Below are positions 34,263 to 48,900 of a stretch of 64,000 nt of DNA, piece after piece. Location: positions 4,340,001-4,404,000 of the forward strand of contig JBBELK010000009.1 of NCBI GenBank assembly GCA_037783545.1, written 5' to 3'. The position numbers and the translations under genes were made by a program. Within the stretch, counting starts at the first letter, position 1. Each line of letters starts with the position of its first letter. Origin of the DNA: Henricia sp. BOLD:AAB3569 (taxonomy: Eukaryota; Echinodermata; Asteroidea; Spinulosida; Echinasteridae). The notes beneath the pieces are model-generated. The model saw nothing but the letters and a program-made list of their open reading frames with translations, had not been told where the DNA came from and searched no databases.

Positions 34263-34742
34263 TATTAATATCTTATCACGATGCCACGCTGTCTTTCAAT
34301 CACTCTCATTGCACGTGCCGCTGTGAAAAAAAAAAAAAAGGCCCGCGTACATGTAGGGGCATTGTCCTATTCTATACATTATGTAGGCCAGGCCTAGCTT
34401 TCGAGTTGCCTAGCTTTCGAGTTGACTTGGTCCCGAGACAATGTATGTGGAAGGAAAAGTAAATAAAGTCAAACCTGTAGGCTTACACTGCGTGCAATGG
34501 CTTAGCAGCCGTGCGTCCATGATTTTGGCATTAGTTTTCCACAAAACATAAAGCTATGCCGTAACTTTCAGCTGTTCAGGCACAGGTAGGACCAATTTAC
34601 AAATTAATGCAGGCGATGAAATATGACAGAGTCATGTTGTGCCTGCAAATATCTCGGTGAATATTTCGGTACCGTTTATTCCATGATTCACGATATCTCG
34701 GTACTCCAAAAACCGGACGATATTTATACCGGTTGAAATTTA

Positions 34743-34888
34743 ATAGACCTTATGCGTAGCGGCCATGATAGAGGGCAGTAACATTGTCACAGTGCGTCAT
34801 GCACGAGTAGGCACATTGTGGATCTATTGTCACATCATTTAAATATGAAAACCTGCCCACTATCATGGCCGCTAGGCATAAGGTCTAT
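34743..34888. mobile_element. Palindromic MITE, family 'GCGGCCATGA' (copy 2)
   Basis: Ends ATAGACCTTATGCGTAGCGG and its near complement CCGCTAGGCATAAGGTCTAT, with the internal CATCATTTAAATATGAAAAC shared with the copies at 3117 and 51928. 34263-34742 and 34889-35170 show no gene. Confidence 0.85.
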
Positions 34889-35170
34889 ACCGCACAAATT
34901 TACGGGGACTCAAATGTTCGACGGAACATACTCCTCTAGTTACTTTATGCAGTAATTTGTTTTTCTCAGAAATGCAAAATTTCCGACAGACGTGTAGGTT
35001 TCTTAAAATTCTGAAATTGGAATAGTCAAGTCTAGAACTAGTAAGAAGATAGGGCTAATTTCAGATTTCATTTAGGCCCTAAATCTTGTTCAATGTAGGA
35101 AAAAATACTTTCCTAATTTCTGCACACACCGATGCTTGATTCATTTTAAAGAAAACAAATTCACTTCTTA

Positions 35171-35412
35171 ACTATTATTAGCCTACTAACTATTATTAGC
35201 CTACTAACTATTATTAGCCTACTAACTATTATTAGCCTACTAACTATTATTAGCCTACTAACTATTATTAGCCTACTAACTATTATTAGCCTACTAACTA
35301 TTATTACTATTAGCCTACTAACTATTATTAGCCTACTAACTATTATTAGCCTACTAACTATTATTACTATTAGCCTACTAACTATTATTAGCCTACTAAT
35401 TACTATTATTAG
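35171..35412 (+). repeat. 18-bp minisatellite (ACTATTATTAGCCTACTA)
   Basis: About thirteen tandem units; two carry an extra ACTATT (24-bp variants), which suggests a higher-order repeat. Unit boundaries are exact and there are no spacers of unique sequence, so this is not a CRISPR-like array. Confidence 0.95.
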
Positions 35413-35489
35413 GGCTCCTATAGTACCCGCACAATTTTTATGAGTTTCGAGTTGGACAACGGTTAAGCATGTTGAGTCGGGTGATACTA

Positions 35490-35775
35490 TATATTGGAAA
35501 ACACCGAAAACACACCGGAAAACACACTGGAAAACATACTAAATACCGGAAAACACTAAATACCGGAAAACACCGGAAAACATACTAAATATCGGAAAAC
35601 ACCCGGAAAACAACCAGAAAAACACCAGGTTGTTTTTCGCCTATATTTTCGGGTGTTTCTGGGTATGTTTTGGGGTTATTTGGGTGTTTTCCCGGTATTT
35701 AATGTGTTTTCCAGTGTTTTTTTTTTTGTTTTCCGGTATTTATTTAGTATGTTTTCCTGTGTTTTCCGGTAAATA
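35490..35775. repeat. Low-complexity CCGGAAAACAC array in inverted halves
   Basis: The left half (35495-35620) repeats (A)CCGGAAAACAC and CATACTAAATA. The right half (35635-35775) carries the complements GTGTTTTCCGGT and TATTTAGTATG. It can fold back on itself. Direct repeats of GTTGAGTCGGTACATCGGAC at about 35792 and 36211, and of ATGAGTTTCGAGTTGGACAA at 35441 and 36359, flank it. 35780-36900 otherwise shows no gene. Confidence 0.8.
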
Positions 35776-36935
35776 GTTAGTAGACTACCGTGTTGAGTCG
35801 GTACATCGGACGAGTTGGCAGTTTGTGAAAGTCGGACCCTCCGGATCTTTGTTAAAAATTGATATTTAACGAACAGAAAGTACCTAGTTTGACTTCTAAA
35901 TACGCTTACATACCCCAATACCACCATGTATTGCACCAATTTCTAATCATACACCACATCGACTATCCACAAAGTGAAATATGCGAAGAAATAGGCGTAG
36001 GAAGTGCAGGACACTAAGAAAAAAGATATTGGTTTTTTTCCATGCCGGATCTTTAAAAATAAGGCCTGTACATGGTATGCAAGCGTATTAGGAAGACAAA
36101 CTAGGCATTTTCTGTTCATTAAATAGCCATTTTTGAAAAAGATCCGGAAGATCTGGAAGGATCCGGAGGGTCCGTTTTTCACCCACACCCCAATCATATT
36201 CATAGTAGTGTTGAGTCGGTACATCGGACGAGTTGGTACATGATGTAGGCCTACATGTACAACCGTACGGTCAACTGACAAGGATTTTCGCTCATTCTCT
36301 GATCAACCATGGAGGAAGAAATGGATCAACTAAACTCAGTCTTACCCGCACAACTTTCATGAGTTTCGAGTTGGACAACGCAACGGTCATGCATGCATGT
36401 CGGCCGGTAATATAATGTGTCGAGAATTTTCCTAGACCGGTTCCCGCTCCACACATTCCACATACAACGACTGAATCAGTCTAGTCGAAAAATGTTTGGT
36501 CCGGGTACCAGACTAGGATTTTCCTGACACAGACTGACAGAGGGCGCACTGACTCTTTGCCAGAATGTCGGGCGTCCATAACATTAATCAAGGGGTGTTA
36601 TTCTGTACTTACTAACATAAAATAATTATTTTCAACAATATATAAAACGTGAATATCATAATTATTTAAAAAATAATACTGTAACGTAATGCTGTAATAA
36701 ACAAACATTAATTTTACAATCAAAGTTGTACCCTTTTATTGTGTGTGATGCAGATAGACTAGTCGTTGCTTGGAACCTACCCATTATAAAATAGAACATC
36801 CCGTGTTGTTAAATGGCACTTTGCATACAGCTGTAAACACCATTCCTCGATATTCCGTGCGTCAAATGTCATCATGAAAATATTTTCATTATAAGTAAAC
36901 TGCATTCCGGAATACATTTACCAAACAAAACAACG

Positions 36936-39900
36936 ATGAATCTTTCAGCGTTACTATGCCTGCTATTTTGTCATCTATTCCGATCTTTAGAGTGTAGAAT
37001 TTTCGAGCCTGACGTCACTTTACTGTTTGGTCGGTCGAATACTGGGCTATTTTTTCCAGACGTTTTGCAGAATAGAAATTTCGGTTTTGGCGTAGGTGGG
37101 TCTCTCGATTTTGAACTGGAATGTCAGCCAACAACTTATGTAAGTATGCCTACTGTGGTAAATTCATTTTACCAGGACTTCAATATCAGCAGTAGGCATG
37201 CCATAAATAAAACTGTTAAGAAATGTTGTTCTTATCTTAAAGGCAGTAAACATGATTGGTATCTCGAAAATCAGAAATGCTCACAGATTTACACCTAACT
37301 TACACGATATAAACATGATGACCGTAGAAAACTTCCCCTGAAATGGTTTTGTCTGAAGTGCTCTAGTCTTTGAGAAATTAGTAAAACAATTATGCGCCTA
37401 TCAATTGAATTTCAACCTGAATTTCACCGTTTGCTTTTAACAATTCATACATCGAGTACTGTATGTACCGACAGCACTGCGCATGCGCAATGACCTTCAA
37501 TGGCAAAAAGCAAGCTACCACCTCAACCAAATCTGGGAATATAAAAACAGTATACAAATATTGACTGCAATGAGGGGCATGGTTAAGATTATAGGCCCAA
37601 GGTGATCTCGAAGCCATGACTATGCCCCGAGGCGGAAGCCGAGGGGCATAGTCATGGCTTCGAGATCACCGAGGGCCTATAATCTTAACCATGACCCGAA
37701 TAAACAGCAGTCAATATTTGTTTTATATACCGAATGTGTAGATTTTGTCATCTGGTTGGTTAAAAGTAACGATACATCATACAGTCATGACAGTGGTCCT
37801 TCGCGTTTCGATTTCGGAAGCTGATCTACGGCGGAAAAGTTGTATATATTTACAGCAAACATTTGTAGCATAATCACCTGGCACTTAAGTAGCACATTTC
37901 ACCTGACATAGTTTTCACTGTAGGCCACTTCTCTTACTTTCTTAAGGACTATCATCTACGACAGACGACAAAATGACGTCGAGATTCCACCATTACCGTC
38001 CTGATGAATGTTTACGTGAAGCGCACAGCTGCATAGTTGGTGCACAGCTATAGCTATGCTAACACATGTAATGCGCGCGTCCGGAACCCGCTAAATGACT
38101 ATGCCCGGGGCATGGCAAAGACTATTGACCAGTTGGCATACGCGCCGGGTCTAGCCGATTCAATGCCCCCACTTTTAACCAATCAGATGACAGGAATCTA
38201 CGCATAAGGTATATAATGTGATATAGCGACTAATGTATATGAACCAACAGGATCATCCTGTCTACTGAAAATAAAGCCTAAACTTCTTGAGAACAGAGAA
38301 CGGTCGGTGGGATGTAACATTTGTAATTTCCTGGAGTTTTTATTTTTATTTTAAAATTTCAGAAGAGTTCTGACATGACAGACCTGAAGTTATGGCTTCT
38401 TGGGTGCACACCTTCAAACAAAGAAGAGGTATGATCACATATCCTTTGCAATTCAAGACTTTTACACAGTGAATTTTGGGTTTCAAGAAAGCCTCAAGTT
38501 GTAAAATACTGTCACTCAACTCTCATTTCAAGTATTTTCCCCCATTGTTTTCTTCAGTTTTCTGGCAGCGTCATCCCAATGCAAACTTGTCAGAAACTTG
38601 ACAGCTCATCCGAAGTCGAAACCAACTTTACCGTCCCATGCCAGGCTATCCCGTTCCAACAACTGGCACACTCCTTTAAGGGTAATTACTTCAAGGCTCA
38701 CTACGGCTTTGACAAGGATGCCTACATGGGATTTCTGCTTCTACAGTGTCCCAATCATGCTCCAAATCAAAAGCGGGTTAAAGTTACCGAGGTTTACTGC
38801 AAGGTGAGTGGACGCAGTGAAATAACCATGGATGTTGTGTCTCAATTTGAGTCTCTAGTCTTTGAAGGCCCATAATAAGTTAGGGATATTGTGGGGTGTA
38901 CGCAGATATTTTATTATTCAGGGTATGCATTTCTGCTACAATGTCTTTGTATATGATTAGACAATTGCATCTGCATGACAGACACATCTTGTCACAAGAA
39001 TAGGTAAAATCAGTCATTTAAAAAAAAATTCAAAAATTTACAACATACCATTATCCCTAACTTATTATGAGTTGTGTATGCTGATGAGCACATCCAATGT
39101 TTGCGATGTTATTAGAAAAAATAATTAACCACTGTTTTTTTAAAATTCTTGATTAGAACAGAAGTTTGTTGATTACAGTGAACTTGTGGATAACAAAGCA
39201 CTGATCGACCAAACATTTTAAAATTGTTTTCAAGACTGTTCTGCTTCAGTGATTTCCTCCAGGTCCAAGTGGACCTGTTTTAATGAAGTGATTCCCACAG
39301 TAATGAAACGCGACACTTCCTGTTTCTGTGAGAATCCTCTCAGAAAACCCATTTTGTTGGGTTTACAATCTGAATGAACCTGTATGAGTTGACCACTGCA
39401 TCTGCACATCTCCCAAACAGCCCTACAGAACCCAAGGGAGGCACTTCATGCAGGGTGGCTCACCCTGCCTCAGTGACTCTTACAGTCAGCCTTGCCACAA
39501 GAAGTGTTCATACACATTACTGACCGATATAATGTTACATTTGTCAGCCTCCTTGATCTTTTGGTTAGAGTAAAATTTTGTTTGTATTTAAATTGTTTAG
39601 TATATATTGAGCTCGTGCCAATGACAGTCATTTTGGGAGTCAAATAATGCCGCGTCGTTGTGCGTGCGCGTTGTGTGTGTCCATAGCGTGTGTAACGCGC
39701 AATGCTAAGGCTCCCATTGGTGAATTAAACCGCGTTACGCCCACCAGAGACACACACAGCGCGCACGCACATTGCTTCCACAATGACTCAGCATTATTTG
39801 ACTCCCAAACTGGGGGTCAATAGGGCTAGTATTACAAACCAGAGAGCTCAAGTTTAGAAATCCATCCAAATATTGTTTTCTGTGTAATTTAACAGGGGAG

Positions 39901-42900
39901 GTTTGTGTTGATGAATAACTATGGGCAGAGTGAATTGAGTAAGGATGAGAAACCATTGTTACCCATCTACAAGGTCTTGCTTCTCATCTGGGTTATTCTT
40001 CTGGCTCTCTGGATCGCCAACTGGTTTAAATTCAGACGGGTATGTATGAAGGGAGTATTTCTGATGCATGTGCCACTGGCCCTGTGAAAATATGGACATT
40101 GTGTTTCCATTCACCTGAAAAACAGCAGGAATACACATCTACTGTGGTCTCACTGCCAGGTAAAATGTCCCGTTCTTTCCAAAAAGGCAGACCTCTGCAG
40201 ACCCCACACGCTTTTCCTGCATGTTGATCCGTACCACATTTATTTGATAGATAAAATAAAAGTGGTGGATCTAGCCTCATTAAAATAGTCATCCATTAAA
40301 AGTCATCCATGAAGATGTGGGACCTGACAGACAGTGCAGAGTGCGGCGAGCCCGAGCAGACTGTCGAGCATATAAACACTGGCTGCACTCTATACAGAGC
40401 ACCCTCAGAAGCCAGCCTCTTTGACGTAGGAACGGAGACGAGGGCGTGGCTGCAGGACACCGAGTTGGCCATCTGATGATACACGAAAGAGAGGAATGCA
40501 ATGGAACTCACGAGGTCAGACCTGTACTTTACCATTGTATTCCTTTATTTTAATGAGGCTGGATCTACCGCTGGAAGTTTATAGTAGCAGTTTTGAGCTT
40601 GGGCTATTCTTTTTGATCAATTCTAATTCAGTTTAAGAAGTGCTATTCCATTTGGATACAATTTTGTTTTAAAAACAAAATTAGAGGTAAGTTGGTTGTT
40701 GATGCCTTTTGTGTCATTCTTCCTACAGTATTCTAACCATCTCCACAAGTTGCTGTTTGTAGCTCCATCGTTTAAGTTCCTCCTTCTGACTCTATGCCTG
40801 GTGTGGTGGGAACACATTGCAGCAACAGGTAGGATGCTCAGCGCAGTTTTAAAGGCACACTGTAAAGGCCAATTGTTTAATACCTTTTAGCATAGACCTT
40901 GTACATGTGGTTTGATTGGGCCTCCTGAAAGGTACCAATTATGTATACTGTATTTAAAATCTTGTTCCCGAGGATGAAAATTGATATGCATATTAGTATG
41001 GCACATTTCCAATCAAAGTTTGGACTCTGAAGAAGTGATTCAGGATGCCGAATATTACTTATAACATTATCTGTATGAAAATATTACACAAGTCGCACTT
41101 GTATGGTACAAATGAGCATGTAGTCTAGTTGGTACAGAGCCACGCTCATGATTGAGGATTCAAGCCTCACTAGTGTCATTGTGTTTGTGTGCAAGACACT
41201 TATCTCAATTGCCTCGTCAACCCAACAATATTTGGGAAGCTGTTAGGGGAATGCCACAAGTGCTGGTAGGGTTGTGTGCCTTGGCCAGGTAGCCACCTAG
41301 TTGAAGCAAAATGGTTCTGGTGATTCCCTGATGGTAGCGGTAATAAGGGCAACAGCACCAGGAGTACTCTGTAGGGTAGACAAGAATGTACATTTATTAT
41401 GTCAAGCACATCATCACTTGCCTATGTGTATTATTTGTAGGTTATGAGAACACATCACTGGAGACATGTCATGACATGGTACAGAGCATTGAAGTGGCTA
41501 CGCTGTTCATTAGTATGATGCTTGCAGCTGAAGGATGGTGTGTGATTAGACCACACATTAGCAGTATGCGGTGTATTCTCATACTAGGTGGGTATAAGTT
41601 GCGCAAGCTGTAGTGAAACTTGCAACGGTCGAGTTGGTACAACAGTCAAGTTGACATGTTACTGCACCGTTTTCATGTACACAACACATGCGGCGCGCGC
41701 GGAGAGTCAGGTCAAGTCGATTGTTACAAGTTTTACGATTTTCAACACTTAACACTAATCGTAACAAATACCAGAAAAAATCATACTAGTTGGCAGGTAT
41801 GTGTGTTGCTTCACGAAAACGTGGCACAGACAGAATTACAAACTTCTTACTGCCCAGTGTGTCGTGTCTGTACCAATTTATCGTGAAGCGACACACATTT
41901 ACGCCTGTTAACACGTGAAAAAGCTCAATGAAAAGGTTAATTTTGTTCATGCCATAATTGGTAGTGTGATGGTTGTTGTTCATGTATTACTGTGTGTGGC
42001 GGGTAGAGTGACGGTTGTCAAGAAACTTTTACGGAACTTGATTTATGGACATAACTTGCATGTTGCACGGTTTAATCTGTCCAATCAAAAAGAACACATG
42101 AAACAAATCAACTTCAAATAGTCATAAATCACGGGTATGAATTAACATCTCTGATAGTATTTAAATTAAGGAAAAGCGATTATAATTAAACAACGGCACA
42201 TATCAACCGGGCTCAAATTAAGGCTTAAACGTGGCTACGTAAGTTTCTACATGTCATGTCCACATGGATTAAAACAAAACGTGTATCGCACCTTGCATAC
42301 ACCAATAACTTAAGTGACTGTGTTCCTTTGTTTACAGTTCTTACGCTACAAATAAGACCCCAAATTTACATCCAATTTACTGAGTAAATCAAATACATTG
42401 CAGCTGGAAAGATCAATGAAGTTTGCACTCAAATAATGAACAGTTTGTTTAACTTACGACTTTGGGATGACGTGTTAGCGACGACAAAGATGGCGACTAC
42501 AAAAACAAAACAAATATGTTTGCAACGTCACGCCTGTGAAAAGTGAATTCCCCACAATGTACGGTCCAGTGTAACAGCGCCCTCTGTTGACGATTCAAGC
42601 ATTATCAGATAAGTTATGAAATTTACCGATTGTAAGCATTCTAACTTAACATCCCGACCCCTTAAATGGCATTTCTATCCAACATGACATTTACCAATCC
42701 AATCCAAATCTTAATCAGAATGCGTCAATCTTCTTCGAAATTTTGGCAATTTACCTTTAAACACGAAATTTAGAATATAAGTATGAACAATCACAGTATC
42801 AACACTTTGATTACGCGAGTATACAGGTAATTACTACGAATAAACTGAACTTAGTACAATATTTGGTATGACATCAGGTAAGATTACATGGTTGTAAGTC

Positions 42901-45900
42901 TGGCATGTGAACTACATGTAGGTGGCTTGTTCTCCCTGTTCTACAGACTCCAAGAGACACAATTTCTGCACTGGTCTAATCAGAGTAGACGACTTTGTCT
43001 TTACTTTGACCGTTCTCACAAGCTCATCTTTCCCTGGGTAAGTTTCTAGAACACGCCCAAGCAGCCACTTGTTTCTAGGGAGGTCATTGTCAACAAGAAG
43101 TACCACGTCGCCCACCGTTAGATTCCCTTTGGTCTCAAGCCACTTTTGCCTTTGCTGGAGCGCAGGGAGATACTCCCTAACCCATCTTCTCCAGAATACA
43201 TCGGCGAGGTATTGTGCCTGCTTCCATCTTCTTCTGGCATACATATCTTTCTTGTCGAAGTCACCTAGCGAATGAGGTGCCCCACGAAGTAGTAGTAGGT
43301 GGTTCGGCGTGAGTGGCTCTAAGTCATTGATGTCATCTGACACTATGGTTATTGGTCTACTGTTTATGATAGACTCGATTAGACACATAACGGTCGACAA
43401 GGTTTCATCATTCACTGTCTGTTCCTTCATTAGTGAGTTCAACAACTTGCGTGTCGTCCTTATCTGTCTTTCCCAAACCCCTCCCATATGGGAAGCAGTT
43501 GGGGGGTTGAACCTCCACTGAATTCCTCTTCGCAAAAGGAACTTGTCAATCTTGTCCTGGTCCATGGTTTTGCTAGCTTTCTTGAGCTCGCGCTCGGCTC
43601 CAATGAAATTGGAACCGTTGTCTGATCGCAATTCCATCGGTTGTCCCCGTCGACAAATAAATCGCTGCATGCCGTTTATGAAGGAATCAGTATCCATCGT
43701 GTGGAGAACTTCAATATGCACTGCACGAGACGCTAGACATGTGAAAATGCAGCCATAACGTTTGATTTGACTCCTGCCCTGCTTTACCAAAAATGGCCCG
43801 AAACAATCTACACCTACGAAGGAGAAAGGTGGTCTATCTGGAGTGACTCTATCTGGTGGCAAGTCTGCCATCTTTTGTTGTGTCGGAGCCGCAGACCTTC
43901 GTTTACACTCGAAGCAGTTGTTCAAGACCTTGCGTAGTGTGGGCCTGGACCTGATGATCCAAAATCTCTGTCGTATGAGGGATAGCACGTACTCCCTCCC
44001 AGAATGACCCGACTCCAGATGGTAGTGCCTCATGATGAGAGACACCACATGGTGATTCTTTGGCAGGATAGGTGGATGATTTGACGTATTGTCCCCTGGG
44101 GCGTTCCTTAGACGTCCCCCGACTCGTAGGATGCCGTCGTCCGTCAAGATCGGATCCAGCTTGCGAAGTTGGCTTATCTTCCTCGTACCAGGTTTCTCTG
44201 TCACTTTTCCGCTCCCCTTCAAGCGGCTCAGTTCTTCTCTGAATGACTGTCCTTGTATGTATCTTATAATAGCAGCCTCTGCCTTGGCCAGGTCACTGAC
44301 CATTAACGCCTTTATCTCGTGCGTCGTCGGCTGCTTCTTGGACTTCCTGCGTAGATAATCTGCTATTCGCAGAAACCATGCGACACTTCGTTTCAACTCG
44401 TACCACGAGGAGTATCTAGCTATCAATTTGTCAGTCGCGTTAACCAACTCTGTGTCCATGGTGGCATATATGGTGACCTTTTCCTTCTCTGACTTTACTT
44501 CTGGATCTTCATTGTCAAGAGTTTTCGAGATCGGTAGACTAGGCCACTTGCGGCTGTCTTGACGCAAGAATTCTGGTCCATTCAGCCACCTCTTGTTTGC
44601 CAGGAATTCTTCTGCAGTTTGTCCTCTTGTAATGTCATCTGCTGGGTTTTGGCCTGATTCCACATGGTGCCACTGACGAGGATCCGACTGGTCCCGGATA
44701 ATGGCAACCCTGTTTGCCACGAAAGTATGGAAACGCTTCTCTTCATTGCTGATGTATCGAAGCACTATTGTGCTATCGGTCCAGTACACAGACTCTTCTA
44801 ATGGTAAGTCGAACTCCTTCTTGATCATTGCATCTAGCCTCGTAGAGAGTGTCGCGGCCATTAGCTCAAGCCTAGGTATTGTAACCTTCTTCATAGGTGC
44901 TAGACGTGACTTAGACAACAGCAGGCAAGAGTGATTGTCGTTAATCGAGTTAACCATGCGAAGGTAAGTTGCCGCTCCGTAAGCTATCTCCGACGCATCC
45001 GAAAAATGGTGCAGCTGGTACTTGACGTCATCTCCAAATCCATGGGGCTTCAGGCTTCGGTTAATCCGAAGTTGCTCTAGTTTCTTTAAGTCTTGTTTCC
45101 ATCGTTGCCAATCATCCCTGTGTCGTGACGGGAGTGCCTCATCCCAACCCAGCTGCTTCCTGCATAGATCTTGAATTATCTTCTTGGCTGGCAAGGTGAA
45201 GGGATTTGCGAATCCATGTGGGTCATAGATGGAGCTTACTATGCTTAACAACCCTCTCCTAGTTAATGGCTTCTCCTTTTGGCTAATTCGGTAACCGAAA
45301 CAGTCCATCTCGACATCCCATTGTATTCCCAAGGCTCTCTCTGTAGGTAGTGCTTCATAATTCAAGTCCAGCTCCCTGACTCCCACAGCTCTCTCCTCCT
45401 GCGGGATAGATGCAAGAACTTGTGGGCTGTTGCTCAGCCACTTGGTTAAATGAAAACCACCCAGGGAAAGAAGTTCCCGTAACTCTTTGGAAAGTTGGAT
45501 GCCCTTGTCTTCCGTCGCTACCGAAACCAAGCAGTCGTCTACATAGAAGTTACGCATGACACTGCTGATCGTGTCTGGATGAAAATCTTGACGGTTGTCA
45601 TCTGCCGTACGCTGTAAAGCAAAACTACAACAACTTGGACTCCATGTCCCGCCAAAGGGATGTGCAGTCATCCTGTGCACAAGCGGTTCTTGTGAAGTGT
45701 CACCGCCGGGCCACCATAAGTAACGCAGGACGTCTCTGCATTCTGGAGATACTCTGACTTGATGGAACATGGCTCTTATGTCTGCCATTAATGCTACTGA
45801 CTCTTGTCGGAATCGCAGGAGTACGCCTAGCAACTTGCTCGTCAGGTCTGGTCCGCTAAGTGTCTGTGTGTTCAATGACTGACCGCAGTGTCGAGATGCA

Positions 45901-48900
45901 CAATCGAAAACTATTCGCATCTTTCCTGGCTTACTTGGATGATGAACTGGATGGTGTGGCAGATACCAGGTAGCTGTGGATGATGCTTGATCACCATCTT
46001 TCATCACTATTTCAGCGTAACCGTTGTTGACCAACTCCTTCATGCCTTCGACATAGCGTGACTTCAGCTGTTGATCTCTCTCCAGTCGTCTACCCAACGA
46101 AGCCAGGCGTTGCTCTGCAACATTCCGATTGTCGACGAGTTTCGGTGGGTCATTCTTGAAAGGTATTGGAAGTTCGTAATGCCCGTTCTTCAGGCGAACA
46201 TTTCTCTCCCATAGCGCTATCGCCCTTTTGTCTTGGATTGACATGCCTTTGGCGTCATTATAGAGTGACTCAGTAGCATCCAATCTCCAGAACCTCTGAA
46301 GTTGTTGATCAAGTGTGTCATCTAGTGCCACATAGCTGGAGCTGGCTGTCGCTCCCCTGGACATTCCCAGCGGCCCATTTAGGGACCATCCGAGTTGGGT
46401 TCTGGTAGCATAGGGTGCGCTCTTTTCTCCTTTTTTCACTTCCAACGGCATCAGAGCTTCTGGCGAGTCTTGACCGATCAGTAAATTCACCTCGCCTCTC
46501 TCGACTTGTGGTATGCTGATGCCTTGCAGATGCGGCCATTTTTCGATGTCATCTGGCTTGGCCATATTGTTGTCATGTATTGGGAGCGAGTGCTGTGTAT
46601 ACACCCTCTGAAGGTTAACCTCAGTTTCTCCATCGAAACTGTGCACTACTAAACTGACCACAGTTGTCTCCATCTTGACCTTTGCCCTCGCCATTGTCGT
46701 GAGGGTCAAAGATTGTTGTTCGCCCTTGATATTCAGCTGGCGCGCTAAACTTTCGGTACAGAAACTACTTGTGGACCCGCTGTCCAGTAGCGCGTAAGTA
46801 TCAATACTTCTGTTGCCGTCTATGGCACTGACCTTTACTGCAACAACGGGCAAGGCTACCCTGTATGCCCCGACCCCTGTGACACAAGATGTGCCAAGGT
46901 CTGCCTCAGTGAAGCCACTCTGCGCTGTTACCTTCGGGTCAACTGAGTCGCTATATCTGATGTATGGTGACGGTGTCTGTCTCAATTGATGCAGAAACTT
47001 CGTGTGTCTTTTACCGCACCCTGCAACTGAACAAACTCTATGCAAACTACATGTACTTGACATATGACCAGGCCTTAAACAGTTAAAACACAGTTTTGCG
47101 ATTTTTGCAAAGCCTAACCTTTCTTCCGGTGTTTTACCTTTAAATTCAGAACATCCAAACAGGTTATGATTGCCCTTACACATCACGCAGGACACATAGT
47201 CATTTCGTTTGGTATCTGTGACTACAGCATAGCTACTCTTGTTTGACAGGTTTGTCATGGGTTTAAACATTGGTTTGTAAGATTTGTTTGTACTTAGATT
47301 ACCATACACGGGATCGTTGGCCTCCTCGGCCGCATCCTCTACAAACTCAACAAAGTCACCAATCTGGGGTGACCTTCCATGCTTCCTAAATCCCCTTACC
47401 GACTTTACCCAACGGTTGCGTAGGTAACTGGGCAACTTCTCTGCAAGTTTTACCATCACACCCTGGGTCGCTATTTCCTGAATGTAGCCCATGGTGTGTA
47501 GGGTTTCTCTACAGGTTCTGAGGTTGTCAGCAAATTCCCTTAACCCTTGTTTATCGTAAGGAGCTATACTCCCACCCCCAGTAACCCTGGTTACCCACGC
47601 ATCCGCGATAACATGTTCACTGCCAAATCGCGCCTTTAGCAGTGCCTTGGCCTTCTCGTAGCCTACATCAGGCTGCATTATTGCACAGCATTCAATGACT
47701 TTCCTTGCTTTGCCAGTGCAATACTGCAGCAACCTGATTAGCTTAGCACCACTGTTTACCGATGAATTGTCGACACTGTTCTCAAATGCCCGTATAAATG
47801 TCCAGTACTGCAGCGGGTTGCCGTCGAAGGTCAGCAATTCTGCTCGCGGAAGTTGGATTGTCTCCAATAAGCGTTGCTGTTGTTGCTGTCCCTGTTGCAT
47901 CAACTCAAAAAACGAGGCTTGACTTCCCATGGTAGCAACATCAGCCACAATTTTGTTGGGTACATCCTTAAAGGTGTCTGAAGTCTCCGGCATCTTCGTA
48001 TCTGACAAGTTATTCTTAACGGAGGGGGCCAATTCCTTCTTGTGTGTTTGCTCAGCCGCCACCTCGGGCAACCTCTCTAATTGATTAAACTCCTCCGACT
48101 GATTGGCATTCAATGCTGGAGTTGGGGATGGCAATGAATGGACATGGCTATCTTGATGATCATCAATGGCATAAACGGTTTCTTCCGCCTCGGCCATGGC
48201 CAGTTTTGTCTTGAAGGTCAGCTCTGCTTTCCTTTGTCGTAACTTGAGTTCTTCAAGCTCTATAATTTGAATTTCTTGTAAACTTGCTGCTTCAGCTTTG
48301 ATCGCAGCTATCTTGGCAGCGAGCTTCTTTCTGGCTCTCTCTATTGACGATATTGATGTGCTTGCCTTTGTCGAAGTTTGACTTGCAGAGTCCTCTGGAT
48401 GGACATGTTCCTCTTGTCCATTTTCATTTTCACCCATTGTGTCAGCATTGTAGTCACTGCTGAATGCCGTATCTTCGTTTGTTACACTCATGATGTCAGT
48501 GTCTACACATAAAGGTCCCAGTCATTAAACTCATGTGGCGGGTAGAGTGACGGTTGTCAAGAAACTTTTACGGAACTTGATTTATGGACATAACTTGCAT
48601 GTTGCACGGTTTAATCTGTCCAATCAAAAAGAACACATGAAACAAATCAACTTCAAATAGTCATAAATCACGGGTATGAATTAACATCTCTGATAGTATT
48701 TAAATTAAGGAAAAGCGATTATAATTAAACAACGGCACATATCAACCGGGCTCAAATTAAGGCTTAAACGTGGCTACGTAAGTTTCTACATGTCATGTCC
48801 ACATGGATTAAAACAAAACGTGTATCGCACCTTGCATACACCAATAACTTAAGTGACTGTGTTCCTTTGTTTACAGTTCTTACGCTACAAATAAGACCCC

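Larger units (their letters stand above)
17870..34300. repeat. Segmental (tandem) duplication carrying the zinc-finger genes
   Basis: Three marker blocks repeat in order. Block X (ACCGATACGTACGTGC...): 17870-18060, 25683-25790 (part) and 29440-29760. Block Y (ACGTGGGG(C/T)TTCCAAAATG): 20735-20900 and 30150-30310, with a following TTTGGAATGACTTTCAAGAG segment at 21500, 25985 and 30335. Block Z (ATGGAACGTATCTCAAATTA): 22139-22290 and 31489-32810 (interrupted). Each set leads into a minus-strand zinc-finger gene. This indicates tandem triplication of a unit X-Y-Z-ZNF with later deletions and transposon insertions. Confidence 0.8.

Noticed and set aside
35171-35412. CRISPR array
   Set aside because: Repeats are contiguous 18-bp units without unique spacers, in a eukaryotic genome.
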